Shown piece after piece: positions 17,301-25,945 of a stretch of DNA of 37,735 nt. The stretch's first letter is position 1. Every line of letters starts with the position of its first letter. This DNA is from J038 sp036734085 (GTDB lineage: Bacteria; Chloroflexota; Anaerolineae; Aggregatilineales; Phototrophicaceae): contig DAIMZF010000021.1 of the NCBI GenBank assembly GCA_036734085.1, positions 1 to 37,735 of the forward strand. Direction: 5' to 3'. The notes beneath the pieces are model-generated. The model saw only the letters and a program-made list of their open reading frames with translations. It did not search any database and was not told the origin of the DNA. A program made the translations under genes and the position numbers.

Positions 17301-18385
17301 TGTTGATTCACGCTATCCGCAATCCAGTTTGTGAAGTGATCGTAGTAGAAAACAACCGTCGTATCTTCCACTAAAGAAAGCGCGATGTCCGCGCCGCCAG
17401 CTTCCGCCCCGACGCCATAGTTCTCACTCCAACTGCCGTTGATAGCGACTTTGTAGAAGTAATCTCCGGCGGGGATGTCAAACGTGCCACGCCAGACATC
17501 ATACTCCGGCAGATAGGTTAATGCGGTAGATTCACAATCCGGTTGCCAGTCGCCGCTACAACCCAATAAGCTCTGGATTGTTCCGGGCACGACCACTAAA
17601 TCCGGCTGTTCGATGCTCAATGGGCGGGCAGGGGCATCCACCGCGACACCTTCACCACCGCTTGCCCCTTGCGCGGAGCCTGCACCAAGTTCTGTAGCGC
17701 CATCTGTGTTGATGGTCAGCAAATTATCCGCCGTATTGAACAAAAACGCGATTGTGTCGCCATCGTTCGCCACGTCAAACGGGATGTTCGCGCCATCACT
17801 CGCGCCGTTTGCGCCGTAATTTAATGACCAGCTTTCGTTCAGGGCGACTTTTGCTTCATAACTGCCCGCAGGGATGCCGTTGGTGATGAAGGTGTAGATG
17901 CCGTCACCGTCCGCATCTTGGAGCCAAGTCCGCAGGCAAGGCGGCGCCCAATCGCCACCCGCGCCTAAGTTGGATGGGCATCCTAGCTCGGACTGAAAGC
18001 TCCCCGCCACATTTGCCACGATGTAATTCACGTTATCAGCAAACCATCCGGTCTCGTGATTGTATAAGAAGATGACACGTCTATCCGACTCCAAGCTGAT
18101 TTGTATCGGCGGGGAGGCGTCCTCCACACCATCGACTGCAACAGTGTATTCATAGTCTCCCGCAGGTAAATCTAACGTTGTGCGCCATATCAGGCTGGCG
18201 GTATCAAACGTTAAAGCTGTGGCGTCACAATCTGTTTGCCCGGCCTCACAACCAAAAACTTCCTGTATTGTGCCGATGACCGTTACTGTGTCCGGTGGGG
18301 GGGGCACATCTTCGGTTTGTGCTTGTACCAGGCCAAACGACAAAATAAATAAAACAACTGCACATATGAAACGGTATTTTCTCAA
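14345..18385 (-). CDS. Secreted type I pullulanase (GH13) with four N-terminal starch-binding-like modules
   Basis: 1346 residues. It hydrolyses alpha-1,6 branches in pullulan or starch outside the cell. The signal peptide is about 1-22 (ends LVQAQ). Four similar beta-sandwich modules follow at about 33-121, 122-226, 263-357 and 362-459, recalling the X25 modules of pullulanases; modules 2 and 4 carry DxDGDGIY loops. A CBM48-like region lies before the barrel (about 590-700). GH13 catalytic parts are intact: region I DVVYNH (869-874), nucleophile D942 (GFRFDLMGHH), acid/base E979 (YGEGW), transition-state D1110 (AAHDNE), and the type I hallmark NWGYDP (824-829). The start codon is TTG at 18385, chosen because AAGGAG stands 9 bases upstream and the signal peptide follows directly. 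No membrane anchor or sorting signal is seen. Confidence 0.95.
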   Translation of the reverse strand: MRKYRFICAVVLFILSFGLVQAQTEDVPPPPDTVTVIGTIQEVFGCEAGQTDCDATALTFDTASLIWRTTLDLPAGDYEYTVAVDGVEDASPPIQISLESDRRVIFLYNHETGWFADNVNYIVANVAGSFQSELGCPSNLGAGGDWAPPCLRTWLQDADGDGIYTFITNGIPAGSYEAKVALNESWSLNYGANGASDGANIPFDVANDGDTIAFLFNTADNLLTINTDGATELGAGSAQGASGGEGVAVDAPARPLSIEQPDLVVVPGTIQSLLGCSGDWQPDCESTALTYLPEYDVWRGTFDIPAGDYFYKVAINGSWSENYGVGAEAGGADIALSLVEDTTVVFYYDHFTNWIADSVNQQLVTAPGSYNSAIGCSGDWQPDCLRSWMQDPDGDGIYVFATEDIPAGDYEVKVAIGGSWAINYGADGISDGANIAFSVPEDGVKVLFVYNASDNKLSVGVGQPVNVGRVVSVNLRQAQAHWVSRDTIAWNAPLGAGISYQLHYADTASLEVEDNAITGGTVLELTVNPDGLSPAVTDKFPHLAGLTALQISAEDAALVPEILRGQFAIAAYEGGELVGGTSLQIPGVLDDLYTFDGALGVTYADDVPSIAVWAPTARNVNLHLFTDSTTDEAEVLPMDYDANYGVWSITGEPDWTYRYYLFEVEVYAPSVGRVVTNLVTDPYSYSLSTNSTRSQIVDIYNDAALMPAGWQDATKPALRSFTDITIYELHVRDFSVSDPAVPQELVGTFAAFTVTDSYGMRHLQGLADAGLTHLHLLPVFDIATIDEDKSTWQLTDFEELAAFPPDSDAQTNILDPIRDQDAFNWGYDPLHFTVPEGSYATQPDGVQRIIEFRQMVMALNESGLRLVMDVVYNHTNAAGQNEKAIFDRIVPGYYHRLDANGNVATSTCCQNTATEHHMMQKFMLDSLHTWAVAYRVDGFRFDLMGHHMLENMIDVRDMLDGLTMDEDGVDGASIYVYGEGWNFGEVMDNARGVNATQGNIGGTGIGVFNDRLRDAARGGSPFDGQQHQGFITGLATAPNDLTPGTEAEQLQRLLLFSDQIRIGLAGNLRDYTFLNAQGETVTGADILYNGDPAGYTLSPQENIVYVAAHDNETLWDTVQYKAPDGLSIAERVRMNNLGVSIVALSQGVPFFHAGDEMLRSKSLDRDSYNSGDWFNRLDFTYSTNNWGGGLPPSSRDNWDIIAPLLGNADLAVETADILNAVAHLQEMLQIRQSSPLFRLQTAADVQARLTFYNVGTEQVPGVIVMALSDEVDGLPSLDDNYAMVVVVFNGRPDVVTIDVADFADMGFVLHPVQTASDDAVVQEAGYDTQGAFSVPGRTTAVFVVPR

Positions 18386-18757
18386 AACAATCTACTCCTT
18401 GACCTAAAAAGGTGGGCAAAAACGGGATACATGCGGTGGTCGGCAGATGGCGTGCTTTAAAAACCAAAGCAACAAGGAGGGAAGCATCCCACTTGTGAGC
18501 ATACTTAAGTTAACGCAGAACGTCGATAATTTGTGGCAAATAGCCCAATAGACCAGCGTGCATTTATCCAGATTTCCCCACAATATGGACATTCGATCCT
18601 GTCTCTATTTTCGTCAACTTCGCTCACTTGCATCATTCCCAATCAAAATGATGTGTCAAAATCGCACGGCAAAACGTTAGAATAATCACTGCTGATTGCA
18701 CAACGCATCCGAACATGCCACACTATTAAAAAATGACCCAAAAGGAGATTTAAACCC
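18386..18757. other. Intergenic region between divergent genes
   Basis: AT-rich spacer of 372 bases between the pullulanase and the MaoC-type gene. It holds the AAGGAG site of the pullulanase and the AAAGGAG site of the hydratase. Promoters for both must lie here, but I see no convincing -35/-10 pair. A 31-codon ATG frame near 18591 lacks a ribosome site. Confidence 0.5.
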
Positions 18758-19639
18758 ATGTCTTTTACTTTAGAACAAGTCCAAGCCGCCGTTGGCAAAC
18801 CCCAACAGCCGTTTACCTTTACTTATACGCCGCGTGATGTCGCGCTGTACGCGCTGGGGGTGGGCGCTCCGGCTGACCCACTCGACCAGGACGAGCTAAA
18901 ATTTGTCTATGAACTCAGCACGACGGGCTTTCAGGTTTTGCCCACCTTCGCCGTGATTTACACATCGCAGACCATCCATGATATTTTATCCGGGCGCATT
19001 GGGGATATTACGTTTAACCCGATGATGTTGGTTCACGGTGAGCAAGCGTTGACCCTGCACAAGCCCCTGCCCACTGCCGGGACGGTGACGTGCCACCCGG
19101 TCATCAGTGCTATTTACGACAAAGGAAGCGGGATGCTGGTCGTCAATGATGTGACCTGCAAGGACGAAAGCGGAGATGATTTGGCCGTGTTACGGGCGTC
19201 GATGTTCATACGCGGTTCGGGTGGCTTCGGTGGCGAACGGGGTGAATCCGATAAAAGCGGCACACCGCCGGAACGCCCGCCGGATGTGGTGGTTGAGGAA
19301 AAGACGACGGAAAACCAGGCCTTATTGTATCGGCTTTCGGGTGACATCAACCCGTTACATGCTGACCCGGCAATGGCCGCTATCGGTAATTTTGAACGGC
19401 CTATCCTGCATGGCCTATGCACCTTTGGCTTTGCCGGACGCGCCGTGCTTAAGCACTTCTGCGGCAATGACCCGACACGCTTTAAGGGCATCCGCACACG
19501 CTTTAGCAAGCACGTCTTTCCCGGCGAAACACTGATTACAGAGATGTGGCAGGAAGGCGCGGAAGTTATCTTCCAGACGAAGGCCAAAGAGCGCGATGAA
19601 ATCGTGTTGAGTTATGCCACCGCGATGACGAGTGGCTAG
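18758..19639 (+). CDS. MaoC-type (R)-enoyl-CoA hydratase, double hot-dog
   Basis: 293 residues, matching two-domain MaoC-like hydratases related to the hydratase part of peroxisomal multifunctional enzyme 2. The N-terminal domain starts with YTPRDVALYALGVGA (23-37). The C-terminal domain keeps the catalytic motif GDINPLHADP with D196, N198 and H201, followed by RPILHGLCTFGFAGRAVL. It should hydrate trans-2-enoyl-CoA to (R)-3-hydroxyacyl-CoA in fatty or branched acyl-CoA metabolism. The ATG is preceded by AAAGGAG. It stands alone; no acyl-CoA genes are next to it. Confidence 0.92.
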   Translation: MSFTLEQVQAAVGKPQQPFTFTYTPRDVALYALGVGAPADPLDQDELKFVYELSTTGFQVLPTFAVIYTSQTIHDILSGRIGDITFNPMMLVHGEQALTLHKPLPTAGTVTCHPVISAIYDKGSGMLVVNDVTCKDESGDDLAVLRASMFIRGSGGFGGERGESDKSGTPPERPPDVVVEEKTTENQALLYRLSGDINPLHADPAMAAIGNFERPILHGLCTFGFAGRAVLKHFCGNDPTRFKGIRTRFSKHVFPGETLITEMWQEGAEVIFQTKAKERDEIVLSYATAMTSG

Positions 19640-19713
19640 TGTTTGCTCATTTTTGTTCGTTTTTTGTTCGTTTGTTGTCGCTTATCCATTGGCGATAACC
19701 CATCAGTGCGCTT

Positions 19714-19719
19714 TATAAT
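19714..19719 (+). promoter_or_regulatory. Candidate -10 box before the PD40 propeller gene
   Basis: A perfect TATAAT about 65 bases before the chosen start codon. TTGGCG (19689-19694) is a possible -35 but the spacing of 19 is long. The preceding spacer carries a tandem TTTTTGTTCG repeat of unknown meaning. Confidence 0.4.
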
Positions 19720-19785
19720 CAGCATGGCTTAAGTTGCAGATGTTGATAGGTAGCGCACATCGGGCGCGTACATTGGGTGGATGAT

Positions 19786-20859
19786 ATGTTCAGCGACAAC
19801 AACCCTTTTTTGATGGATAATAATATGATGATTAGCGGGGTAAGGTGCGCCTTACCTCTGCTGATTTTGCTCTCTATTTCATCCTTCCTTTATATAGATG
19901 CAAAATCCACCCAAGCGACAGACGAATCACCCACGAGAACCATTGCGTTCTCCATGCCGCTAGATGCAGGTGGGGCAGGGCTGTTTATCGTGTCTGCTGA
20001 TGATGCCGACGACCTGCGCCAGCTTGCGACCTGTGCGTTCGCGTGTGAGGGCATTGCATGGCACGCGGATGAGGACACAATCGGCTATATGGATGATGAA
20101 CGTTTGCTGGTGATGACGCTGGCGGGAGAAATTCGTGCAGAGGTGAGGATAGATCGTGGCACGTATCCATACAATGTGCGCCCATCGTGGACGCCGGATT
20201 TAAGCCGCGTGACCTTCGATGCCCGTTACGACGCGCGCAATCGGCTGGTGGTGGTGGATGTGACGACGGGTGAATCTACCGTGTTAGATCAAGGTGGGGA
20301 GCGCCCGGTATGGTTGCCGGATGGCAGAATCGGCTACACTTCCGGCGGACGCATCCGCGTTTATGACCCCTCAACGGATGAAACTGTGACTTTGACACCG
20401 CAAGGCGATTACCATGATTTGCCGTCGTGGTCGCCGGATGGGGCGCAGGTGGCCTTCCGCGTGTGGGTGGGTGGGGAAGATTATGCGCTGGCGGTCATGT
20501 CCGCCGATGGCACAGAGGGTCGCGTGCTGATGACCGGTATTGTGGAACGTCCGTCATGGTCAGCAGATGGGGTACAGCTTGCGACAATCCAATGGAATAA
20601 CTTACGCGGGACACGATCAACAGTCTATATTATTCATGTACAGACAGGCGACTTGACCGCACTTCGTCCGCGTGCGGATGTAACGGGTTTGTCGGTTGTG
20701 TGGTTGGGGGATGCGGTGGCATACTTAGGCCGTTTGATGCCTTTTATGGATGCTGTTGATTTGATGGTGCATCGCGTGGAAGATGGGCGACGGATGCGGC
20801 TGGTGCGCGGCGTCGCGGACGCAATCCGCCCGGCGGTGCAGATTGCTGTTCGTCAGTAA
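19786..20859 (+). CDS. Membrane-anchored PD40/TolB-like beta-propeller protein
   Basis: 357 residues from the ATG at 19786, preceded by GGGTGG; a GTG three codons earlier overlaps that ribosome site and is less likely. One hydrophobic segment (about residues 20-37, ALPLLILLSISSFLYI) anchors the protein or serves as a signal. The rest is a propeller of about six blades with PD40-type repeats: WTPDLSRVTFDA, WLPDGRIGYTS, WSPDGAQVAFRV and WSADGVQLATIQ. Such propellers bind proteins or carbohydrates outside the cytoplasm. The same repeat type forms the outer domain of the Ser/Thr kinase at 25946-28693. No enzymatic site is recognisable. Confidence 0.85.
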   Translation: MFSDNNPFLMDNNMMISGVRCALPLLILLSISSFLYIDAKSTQATDESPTRTIAFSMPLDAGGAGLFIVSADDADDLRQLATCAFACEGIAWHADEDTIGYMDDERLLVMTLAGEIRAEVRIDRGTYPYNVRPSWTPDLSRVTFDARYDARNRLVVVDVTTGESTVLDQGGERPVWLPDGRIGYTSGGRIRVYDPSTDETVTLTPQGDYHDLPSWSPDGAQVAFRVWVGGEDYALAVMSADGTEGRVLMTGIVERPSWSADGVQLATIQWNNLRGTRSTVYIIHVQTGDLTALRPRADVTGLSVVWLGDAVAYLGRLMPFMDAVDLMVHRVEDGRRMRLVRGVADAIRPAVQIAVRQ

Positions 20860-20865
20860 TTATAA

Positions 20866-20901
20866 AAAAACCTTTATATTGAACACTATAAACAGGTTTT
20901 T
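20866..20901. terminator. Hairpin terminator after the propeller gene
   Basis: AAAAACCT (20866-20873) pairs with AGGTTTTT (20894-20901), with inner TTATA/TATAA pairing. The A-run on one side and T-run on the other would let it work in either direction. It lies just after the stop codon at 20859. Confidence 0.6.
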
Positions 20902-20926
20902 ATCACAATCATCACGACTTATTAGC

Positions 20927-20932
20927 TATACT
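20927..20932 (+). promoter_or_regulatory. Candidate -10 box before the small membrane-protein gene
   Basis: TATACT, 40 bases before the start codon and just after the terminator of the preceding gene, as expected for a fresh promoter. No convincing -35 is seen. Confidence 0.3.
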
Positions 20933-20971
20933 AAAACTACAAATGCCCAAGTTTAAAAAGGGGAAATAATC

Positions 20972-21646
20972 ATGAAAAATTTACAACAACTCTTGTTTGT
21001 TGCGCTCGGTGTGGTGGTTGGTCTGTTACTTGGTGTCGTTGTGATTAACGCCACAAACAACGCCGTGAACGAAGCAACCGTGCGTGAAATCGTGGCGGAG
21101 AACAATACTCAAATCCTGGATGGCATCGCGGTGGCACTGGCACAGGCGAACCCGATTGACCGTCAGATTACGCGCCGCAACCTGGACTTAGCCGATTCAA
21201 CCTTCTTCCTGGTGACGATGGATCAAACGGCGGAATGGCTGGAATCGCTCATCGAAGCGGAAGATGTGGAACTGAGCGAAGAAGTTATCCTGTCTGTATT
21301 GGCGGCCAATGGCATCGCCAGCAGTTCAGAGCTTGAGCTTTACTTCGGCCAACAGGTGAACACGGTAGACGGCGTGCTGGCGAACGTGTATCAGATGTTG
21401 TTGGCTGTGTTGGGCAATGATAGTGATGGTGAAGAAGCCGGGCTGGGTGTGTGCTTAGGGTTGGATAGCGACCCCTACAGCCTGGCCGGGCCAGTGATTT
21501 ACCTGTATCTGCAAATCCCGGATGATGAAGATGTTGACTCATTACCGAAGGACTGGGAAGTTTTGTCCGGCCCGCGTGAAGAGTCTATGTTGTGGTCTAT
21601 GGAGTGCTACGATCCCGCCACTGCCATCGAAACATTGACAGGGTAA
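20972..21646 (+). CDS. Membrane-anchored protein of unknown function
   Basis: 224 residues, not recognised. The N-terminus (about 6-28, QLLFVALGVVVGLLLGVVVI) is a strong hydrophobic segment, probably an uncleaved membrane anchor. The rest is acidic and helical in the first half, then contains two cysteines (CLGLDSDPYS and SMECYDP) that could form an extracellular disulfide. The ATG follows an AAAGGGG ribosome site. It lies between two other genes for exported products but has its own terminator and probable promoter on the 5' side, so operon membership is uncertain. Confidence 0.75.
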   Translation: MKNLQQLLFVALGVVVGLLLGVVVINATNNAVNEATVREIVAENNTQILDGIAVALAQANPIDRQITRRNLDLADSTFFLVTMDQTAEWLESLIEAEDVELSEEVILSVLAANGIASSSELELYFGQQVNTVDGVLANVYQMLLAVLGNDSDGEEAGLGVCLGLDSDPYSLAGPVIYLYLQIPDDEDVDSLPKDWEVLSGPREESMLWSMECYDPATAIETLTG

Positions 21647-21754
21647 CAAATTTTTCGGATAAATTGGTTTTTCTATCGGCGTCATCTGCGCTAAAATAGA
21701 GCCAAACCAGTCAAACATATTGGTTAAAACGCCTAATTGAAAGGGAATAACCCA

Positions 21755-22348
21755 ATGAAAATGCAAACCCGTATCGCGCTATTCCTGCTGATTGTTTTTG
21801 CTCTAGTCGTAACCACAGTCGTTGCCGACGAACACGAGACAGAAGATGATGTAGTGCTGTTCGTTTTAGCTTCTTCGGCTATCACATTTGATGATGATGG
21901 CCTATCTCTGGCGGATGTGCCCTCTGTTACGCCAGTGGTCTTCTATCGTGAAGACGGCCCATCCTACGCCAGCATCATCACCGAAGGCTTCGATGCATCC
22001 TTTGGCTACGAAGAAGACCTCATCGCTTCTGCCGTCTTCGAGACTGAAACCTTCCAGATGAACCTGTTGGTTCGTACCGTTCCCGGCTATGATGCCAGCA
22101 CAAACCCGGTTGTGGTGTTTGAGGTTATCGAGTTTGTAAGCGGCACGGAATATGTTGTCGAAGATGACGCATACATTGAAGTTGAAATCGATAAGTTCGA
22201 TGACTTCTACGGCACGTTTGAAGGCGTGATCTATATTTCGGGTGACCAGGACTTCCTGGACTTGTTCGTCGCTGGCCTGGATGCTTACTATGAAGATACA
22301 CGCACAACAACGACGTCAGGTGTTTGCACAAATCCGCGTGCTTGCTAG
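21755..22348 (+). CDS. Small secreted acidic protein of unknown function
   Basis: 197 residues from the ATG at 21755, chosen because GAAAGGG lies about 10 bases upstream; a TTG six codons earlier would overlap that site. A signal peptide is clear (about 1-24: MKMQTRIALFL, then LVVTTVVA). The mature part is acidic, with many Asp and Glu and beta-type segments, and I do not recognise a family. The C-terminus is CTNPRAC, two cysteines that may bond. A hairpin terminator follows at 22386-22410. Confidence 0.72.
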   Translation: MKMQTRIALFLLIVFALVVTTVVADEHETEDDVVLFVLASSAITFDDDGLSLADVPSVTPVVFYREDGPSYASIITEGFDASFGYEEDLIASAVFETETFQMNLLVRTVPGYDASTNPVVVFEVIEFVSGTEYVVEDDAYIEVEIDKFDDFYGTFEGVIYISGDQDFLDLFVAGLDAYYEDTRTTTTSGVCTNPRAC

Positions 22349-22360
22349 GCCGTTGTACGT

Positions 22361-22366
22361 TATAAT
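22361..22366 (+). promoter_or_regulatory. Candidate -10 box of the clostripain-family gene
   Basis: A perfect TATAAT 70 bases before the start codon, just after the stop of the upstream gene. The -35 is unclear. If used, transcription would start about 10 bases before the hairpin at 22386-22410, placing that hairpin in the 5' leader. Confidence 0.4.
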
Positions 22367-22385
22367 CGCACAAATATAGCCACTC

Positions 22386-22410
22386 GGAGCGCGTCATATA
22401 GACGCGCTCC
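22386..22410 (+). terminator. Hairpin terminator or leader hairpin
   Basis: GGAGCGCGTC and GACGCGCTCC pair over ten bases with a five-base loop, followed by AATTTTGTTT. It can end transcription of the secreted-protein gene at 21755-22348, or act as a leader hairpin of the next gene. Confidence 0.65.
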
Positions 22411-22436
22411 AATTTTGTTTGAAAGTAGGGAACGGT

Positions 22437-25400
22437 ATGCGACGAATTCTCGGTGTTTTGCTCGTTTTATTCACCAGTTTGGGGGGCGTTTACGCGGCTC
22501 AATATGGGCAGGACGGTACTTTCCGGCAGGTGATTAACGGCACAATTGATGACAACACGCCCTTCACAGAAATCCCGTTTAATGTGGCGGATGATGGCAG
22601 TACGATTATTTTGGACATCATTGCTGTTGGGGATAATCCCGGCAACCTGGATACATTCCTGTATCTGTTGGATAGCAACGGTGTCATCATTGACGAGAAT
22701 GATGACCGGACGCGCGGCGATTTAACGTCACGTATCGATTTCCCATTGGCCGCCGCCGGTAGCTATACCGCCATCGCAACCCGTTACGGCGTGGCGGGCG
22801 GGCAGAGCTTCGGTGAGTTTGAAATGACGATTGAGGTTCTGCCCACTACAGCACCAACCACCATTGACTATGACATCAGCCCGGAAGCATTGGTGGCGGC
22901 GGGCTTCCCCACAGTAGAGACACGTCCACAGGCGGATTGGACAATCTTCGCGTATTATGGCGGTGATAATAACCTTGAATGGGGGTTGCAGAACGACTTT
23001 AACGAATTTGAACTGGCAGGCGGTAGCACGGAAAATGTGCGGATTGTGATGCTGTTTGACCGTAGCCCGGAACACTCCGCCGATAATGGCGACTGGCAAA
23101 CCATGCGTATTTTTGAAGTTCAGGCCGATGTCAGCAACGACGCTACTATCCGCTTTCCGCCTACGTTGGATAGTGAGCCAATCGCGGATTTAGGCCCGTA
23201 TGATTCCGGTGATGGCACAACCTTTGCTAAGTTCCTGGTGTGGGGCTTGCGTCACTTCCCGGCGGATAACTACGCTGTGGCACTAGCAAGTCATGGGGCA
23301 GGGTGGCGCGGCATCATCACCGACGACTCCGCCGCCGCCGACATCCCCCGCGTCCCGCATACCATCATCTCCGTGCCGGAACTTACCGAAGCCTTCCGTG
23401 TTGCCACCCAGACCGCCGGTGTGGAACGCTTTAACCTGTTGATTAACGATGCTTGTTCTATGAGCAGTGTGGAATACTTCACTGGGGTTGCGCCCTTCTT
23501 CGAGATGTCATTGGCCTCGCCGGAAATTGTCGTTGACCCGGCATTGGATATGACACTATTTACGAACCGCCTGAAGATTGAGCGCCAGGACGTTGACCTG
23601 CTGGATTTAGCGGTTGAACTGGTTGATCGTTATATCGACGTAGACATCATCGCTAGTGGCGACCTGGACGCGGATTACTTCACCCATGCTGTGACCGATT
23701 TAACAAACTTCGACCCGGTGACGCAAGCCGTAGAGAATTTTGCGCGTGTGTTTAATAGCGATCCGAACGCCTATGCGGATACGCTCGGCGCGGCACGGGT
23801 GAATACCTACACCTATACCCACTTTGCCGGAAGCACGGACAAGGTGGACTTGGGAAGCCTGATGCGCCGGGTGATTGCCGAAGCGCGGGATGCGGAATTA
23901 ATCCGTGCCGCCGAAGCTGTGCTAACCGCGCTGGATGCCGCTATTTTGTATAACAATGCAGGGGCAAACATCGGGCCGGAAATCTCTTATTACAACATTC
24001 ACTTTCCAGAGGCAAGTTCTGGTTTCCGTGCGACTTATCTCAACGAGAGTACCCTCACGGAATGGGGGCGGATGCTCCGTAACTATTACAACGCGGTGAC
24101 TCCGCAAATATGGGCAGGTTCGGGGATTGGCTTACCGTTCCACCCGCCCAAAGCACCGACAATTACGGTCGGCCTGGTGTATCCAGAGGGCGAAGTTAGC
24201 GTGGCATCACCGTTTAATATTCGAATTCAAGTTGAAGGGCGCAATATCTCTCATGGTGACGCTACACATGACTTCATCCAGCAGGATGGAACAATCATTC
24301 GTTACGGTTCTGAACGCATATTAAGGCCAATCATCAACGAAGCAGGCGAAAGCACACTCATTAACCAATGGAATGATGGCCTCGTTGATGACATCATCAC
24401 ATGGGATGTTGCACTGCCCGTTGTTAGTGACGGTAATAGTAGTAATAATGAACTGGTAATTATCCGCGAGAGTGTCGCATTCCTGGATGGAGTGTATCGG
24501 GGGCCAAATGATACTAACTTCTATGAAGTGAGTGTTGTTTTTAGTAATGCGTTAAATGAACTTGATGGCGTCGGGCGTACACAGCGCGTCATCAGCCGGG
24601 CAACGGGCAGTAATGCGCTGGCGGTTATCACCATCCCGCCCGGTTCGGAATTTATCGCGTATCGCTCCGTTGTGACACCGGATGGCCGTGTGGTGCAGGA
24701 GGAAGGCAACCGCTACATTTGGCCGGACGCTGGCTTAACATACAGTAATGAACCAGCCCCAAATGGTCAATATAATGTCGGTGTCTTGTTAGAAGCGTTC
24801 GGCGGCACGACCGGGTATGTGTCCGCGACAACGACTGTTAATAACGATAACTTCGGGGACAGTGATTTACGCGCAACCACTAGTTTAGGGATTGGGTTTA
24901 GTTTTACACGCCCTAAAACATGGTCTTTCCTGGCAACGGATTTTGTGACCTTCGCTGACCGGAGCGTTAGCCCCGATGGTACGAGTAGCATCAGCGTCTA
25001 CTATCCCGACCCTAGCTTCATCGAGCCGGGCAATATCGAAACGATTGTAGATGATGTGTTCCTCTTCTACTTCCCGGATGTTGAGTGGGACAGGCAATAT
25101 AGCGAAGTTGTCGTGGATGGAAAATCGGCGATTACCTTTGACTTCTCGTATCAAAACGCACAGGGCACTGTCAATGCGCGGGCGATTGCCGTACTGGACT
25201 CCGTCGATTCTTCCGGCTTTGTGTTCACCTCAGAAGCGCAAGCAGGCACGGGCGACATCAACGCGATTTACGACCAATTGCTTGCCAACCTGAAGATTTT
25301 CCCGTCTATCTTCTCTCAGGATGAGAGTGATGTCCTGTGGGATTTGAGCAATTACACCCGGCGCGGACGCCAACCCTTCACACCAGAAGTAACCTATCCC

Positions 25401-25802
25401 ATCCCTTATACATGGGTGCAGAACCAACAAGGGGATTGGACACGTTATGAAGACACGCCCGGTAGTGTGCGCTTTGTCGCTTTCAGCACGCTGGAAAGCA
25501 CAAACCTGAATGCCGCGCTTGATTTAGTAGTAGCGCGGGATGTTCTGCCCGGCGCTGAGGCGATTAATACATCCATTGACCGCACGCTCAACACGCGCAA
25601 TCATCGCTGGTTGGCACGTCCGTATACCGTCACACGGGGCGGCCTGTCATATCAAGGGCGGGTATACGCTACCGTTGCCAATAATCAGGTTTATCTGATT
25701 TGGGTAGAAGCGCCGGATGATGAATTTATTCCGGCGGTCTATGAGCGATTCTTCGAGCCGATGGTGGATGGTTTTAGCATCGGTAATGTAGAGGCGCAGT
25801 AG
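22437..25802 (+). CDS. Secreted clostripain-family (C11) cysteine protease
   Basis: 1121 residues from the ATG at 22437, which has a GTAGGG ribosome site; a TTG six codons earlier lies before that site. The signal peptide is about 1-20 (ends GGVYA). Residues 24-135 resemble a pre-peptidase C-terminal (PPC) beta-sandwich. The C11 caspase-fold domain covers about 165-560: WTIFAYYGGDNNLE opens it, catalytic His286 lies in ALASHGAGW, and catalytic Cys340 in INDACSMSSVEYF. The C-terminal half (about 580-1121) is beta-rich with two similar modules near the end and no known function that I can name. The family cuts after Arg or Lys and is often self-activated. It acts outside the cell, perhaps in nutrient scavenging or in processing exported proteins. 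Confidence 0.93.
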   Translation: MRRILGVLLVLFTSLGGVYAAQYGQDGTFRQVINGTIDDNTPFTEIPFNVADDGSTIILDIIAVGDNPGNLDTFLYLLDSNGVIIDENDDRTRGDLTSRIDFPLAAAGSYTAIATRYGVAGGQSFGEFEMTIEVLPTTAPTTIDYDISPEALVAAGFPTVETRPQADWTIFAYYGGDNNLEWGLQNDFNEFELAGGSTENVRIVMLFDRSPEHSADNGDWQTMRIFEVQADVSNDATIRFPPTLDSEPIADLGPYDSGDGTTFAKFLVWGLRHFPADNYAVALASHGAGWRGIITDDSAAADIPRVPHTIISVPELTEAFRVATQTAGVERFNLLINDACSMSSVEYFTGVAPFFEMSLASPEIVVDPALDMTLFTNRLKIERQDVDLLDLAVELVDRYIDVDIIASGDLDADYFTHAVTDLTNFDPVTQAVENFARVFNSDPNAYADTLGAARVNTYTYTHFAGSTDKVDLGSLMRRVIAEARDAELIRAAEAVLTALDAAILYNNAGANIGPEISYYNIHFPEASSGFRATYLNESTLTEWGRMLRNYYNAVTPQIWAGSGIGLPFHPPKAPTITVGLVYPEGEVSVASPFNIRIQVEGRNISHGDATHDFIQQDGTIIRYGSERILRPIINEAGESTLINQWNDGLVDDIITWDVALPVVSDGNSSNNELVIIRESVAFLDGVYRGPNDTNFYEVSVVFSNALNELDGVGRTQRVISRATGSNALAVITIPPGSEFIAYRSVVTPDGRVVQEEGNRYIWPDAGLTYSNEPAPNGQYNVGVLLEAFGGTTGYVSATTTVNNDNFGDSDLRATTSLGIGFSFTRPKTWSFLATDFVTFADRSVSPDGTSSISVYYPDPSFIEPGNIETIVDDVFLFYFPDVEWDRQYSEVVVDGKSAITFDFSYQNAQGTVNARAIAVLDSVDSSGFVFTSEAQAGTGDINAIYDQLLANLKIFPSIFSQDESDVLWDLSNYTRRGRQPFTPEVTYPIPYTWVQNQQGDWTRYEDTPGSVRFVAFSTLESTNLNAALDLVVARDVLPGAEAINTSIDRTLNTRNHRWLARPYTVTRGGLSYQGRVYATVANNQVYLIWVEAPDDEFIPAVYERFFEPMVDGFSIGNVEAQ

Positions 25803-25863
25803 TTCCGCCATCCGCCCGCCTGTGTCGTTGAGCCGTTATACCGGATGACGTATCCTGCCATAT

Positions 25864-25897
25864 AAAACGGGGCTGACCCATGTGCCAGCCCCGTTTT
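25864..25897. terminator. Bidirectional terminator between convergent genes
   Basis: AAAACGGGGCTG pairs perfectly with CAGCCCCGTTTT around a ten-base loop. T-runs on both strands allow termination from the protease gene (plus) and from the kinase operon (minus), whose stop is at 25946. Confidence 0.85.
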
Positions 25898-25945
25898 GTT
25901 ATAGAAGACTATCGTGAACTTCACTGGCTATCGCGTCAGGTTAAC

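Noticed and set aside
18591..18690. Short ATG frame of 31 codons
   Set aside because: No ribosome site, no conserved look, and lies in a spacer that must hold two promoters.
19648..19680. Tandem TTTTTGTTCG as repeat array or CRISPR-like element
   Set aside because: Only two or three imperfect copies with no spacers; best seen as a T-rich low-complexity stretch.
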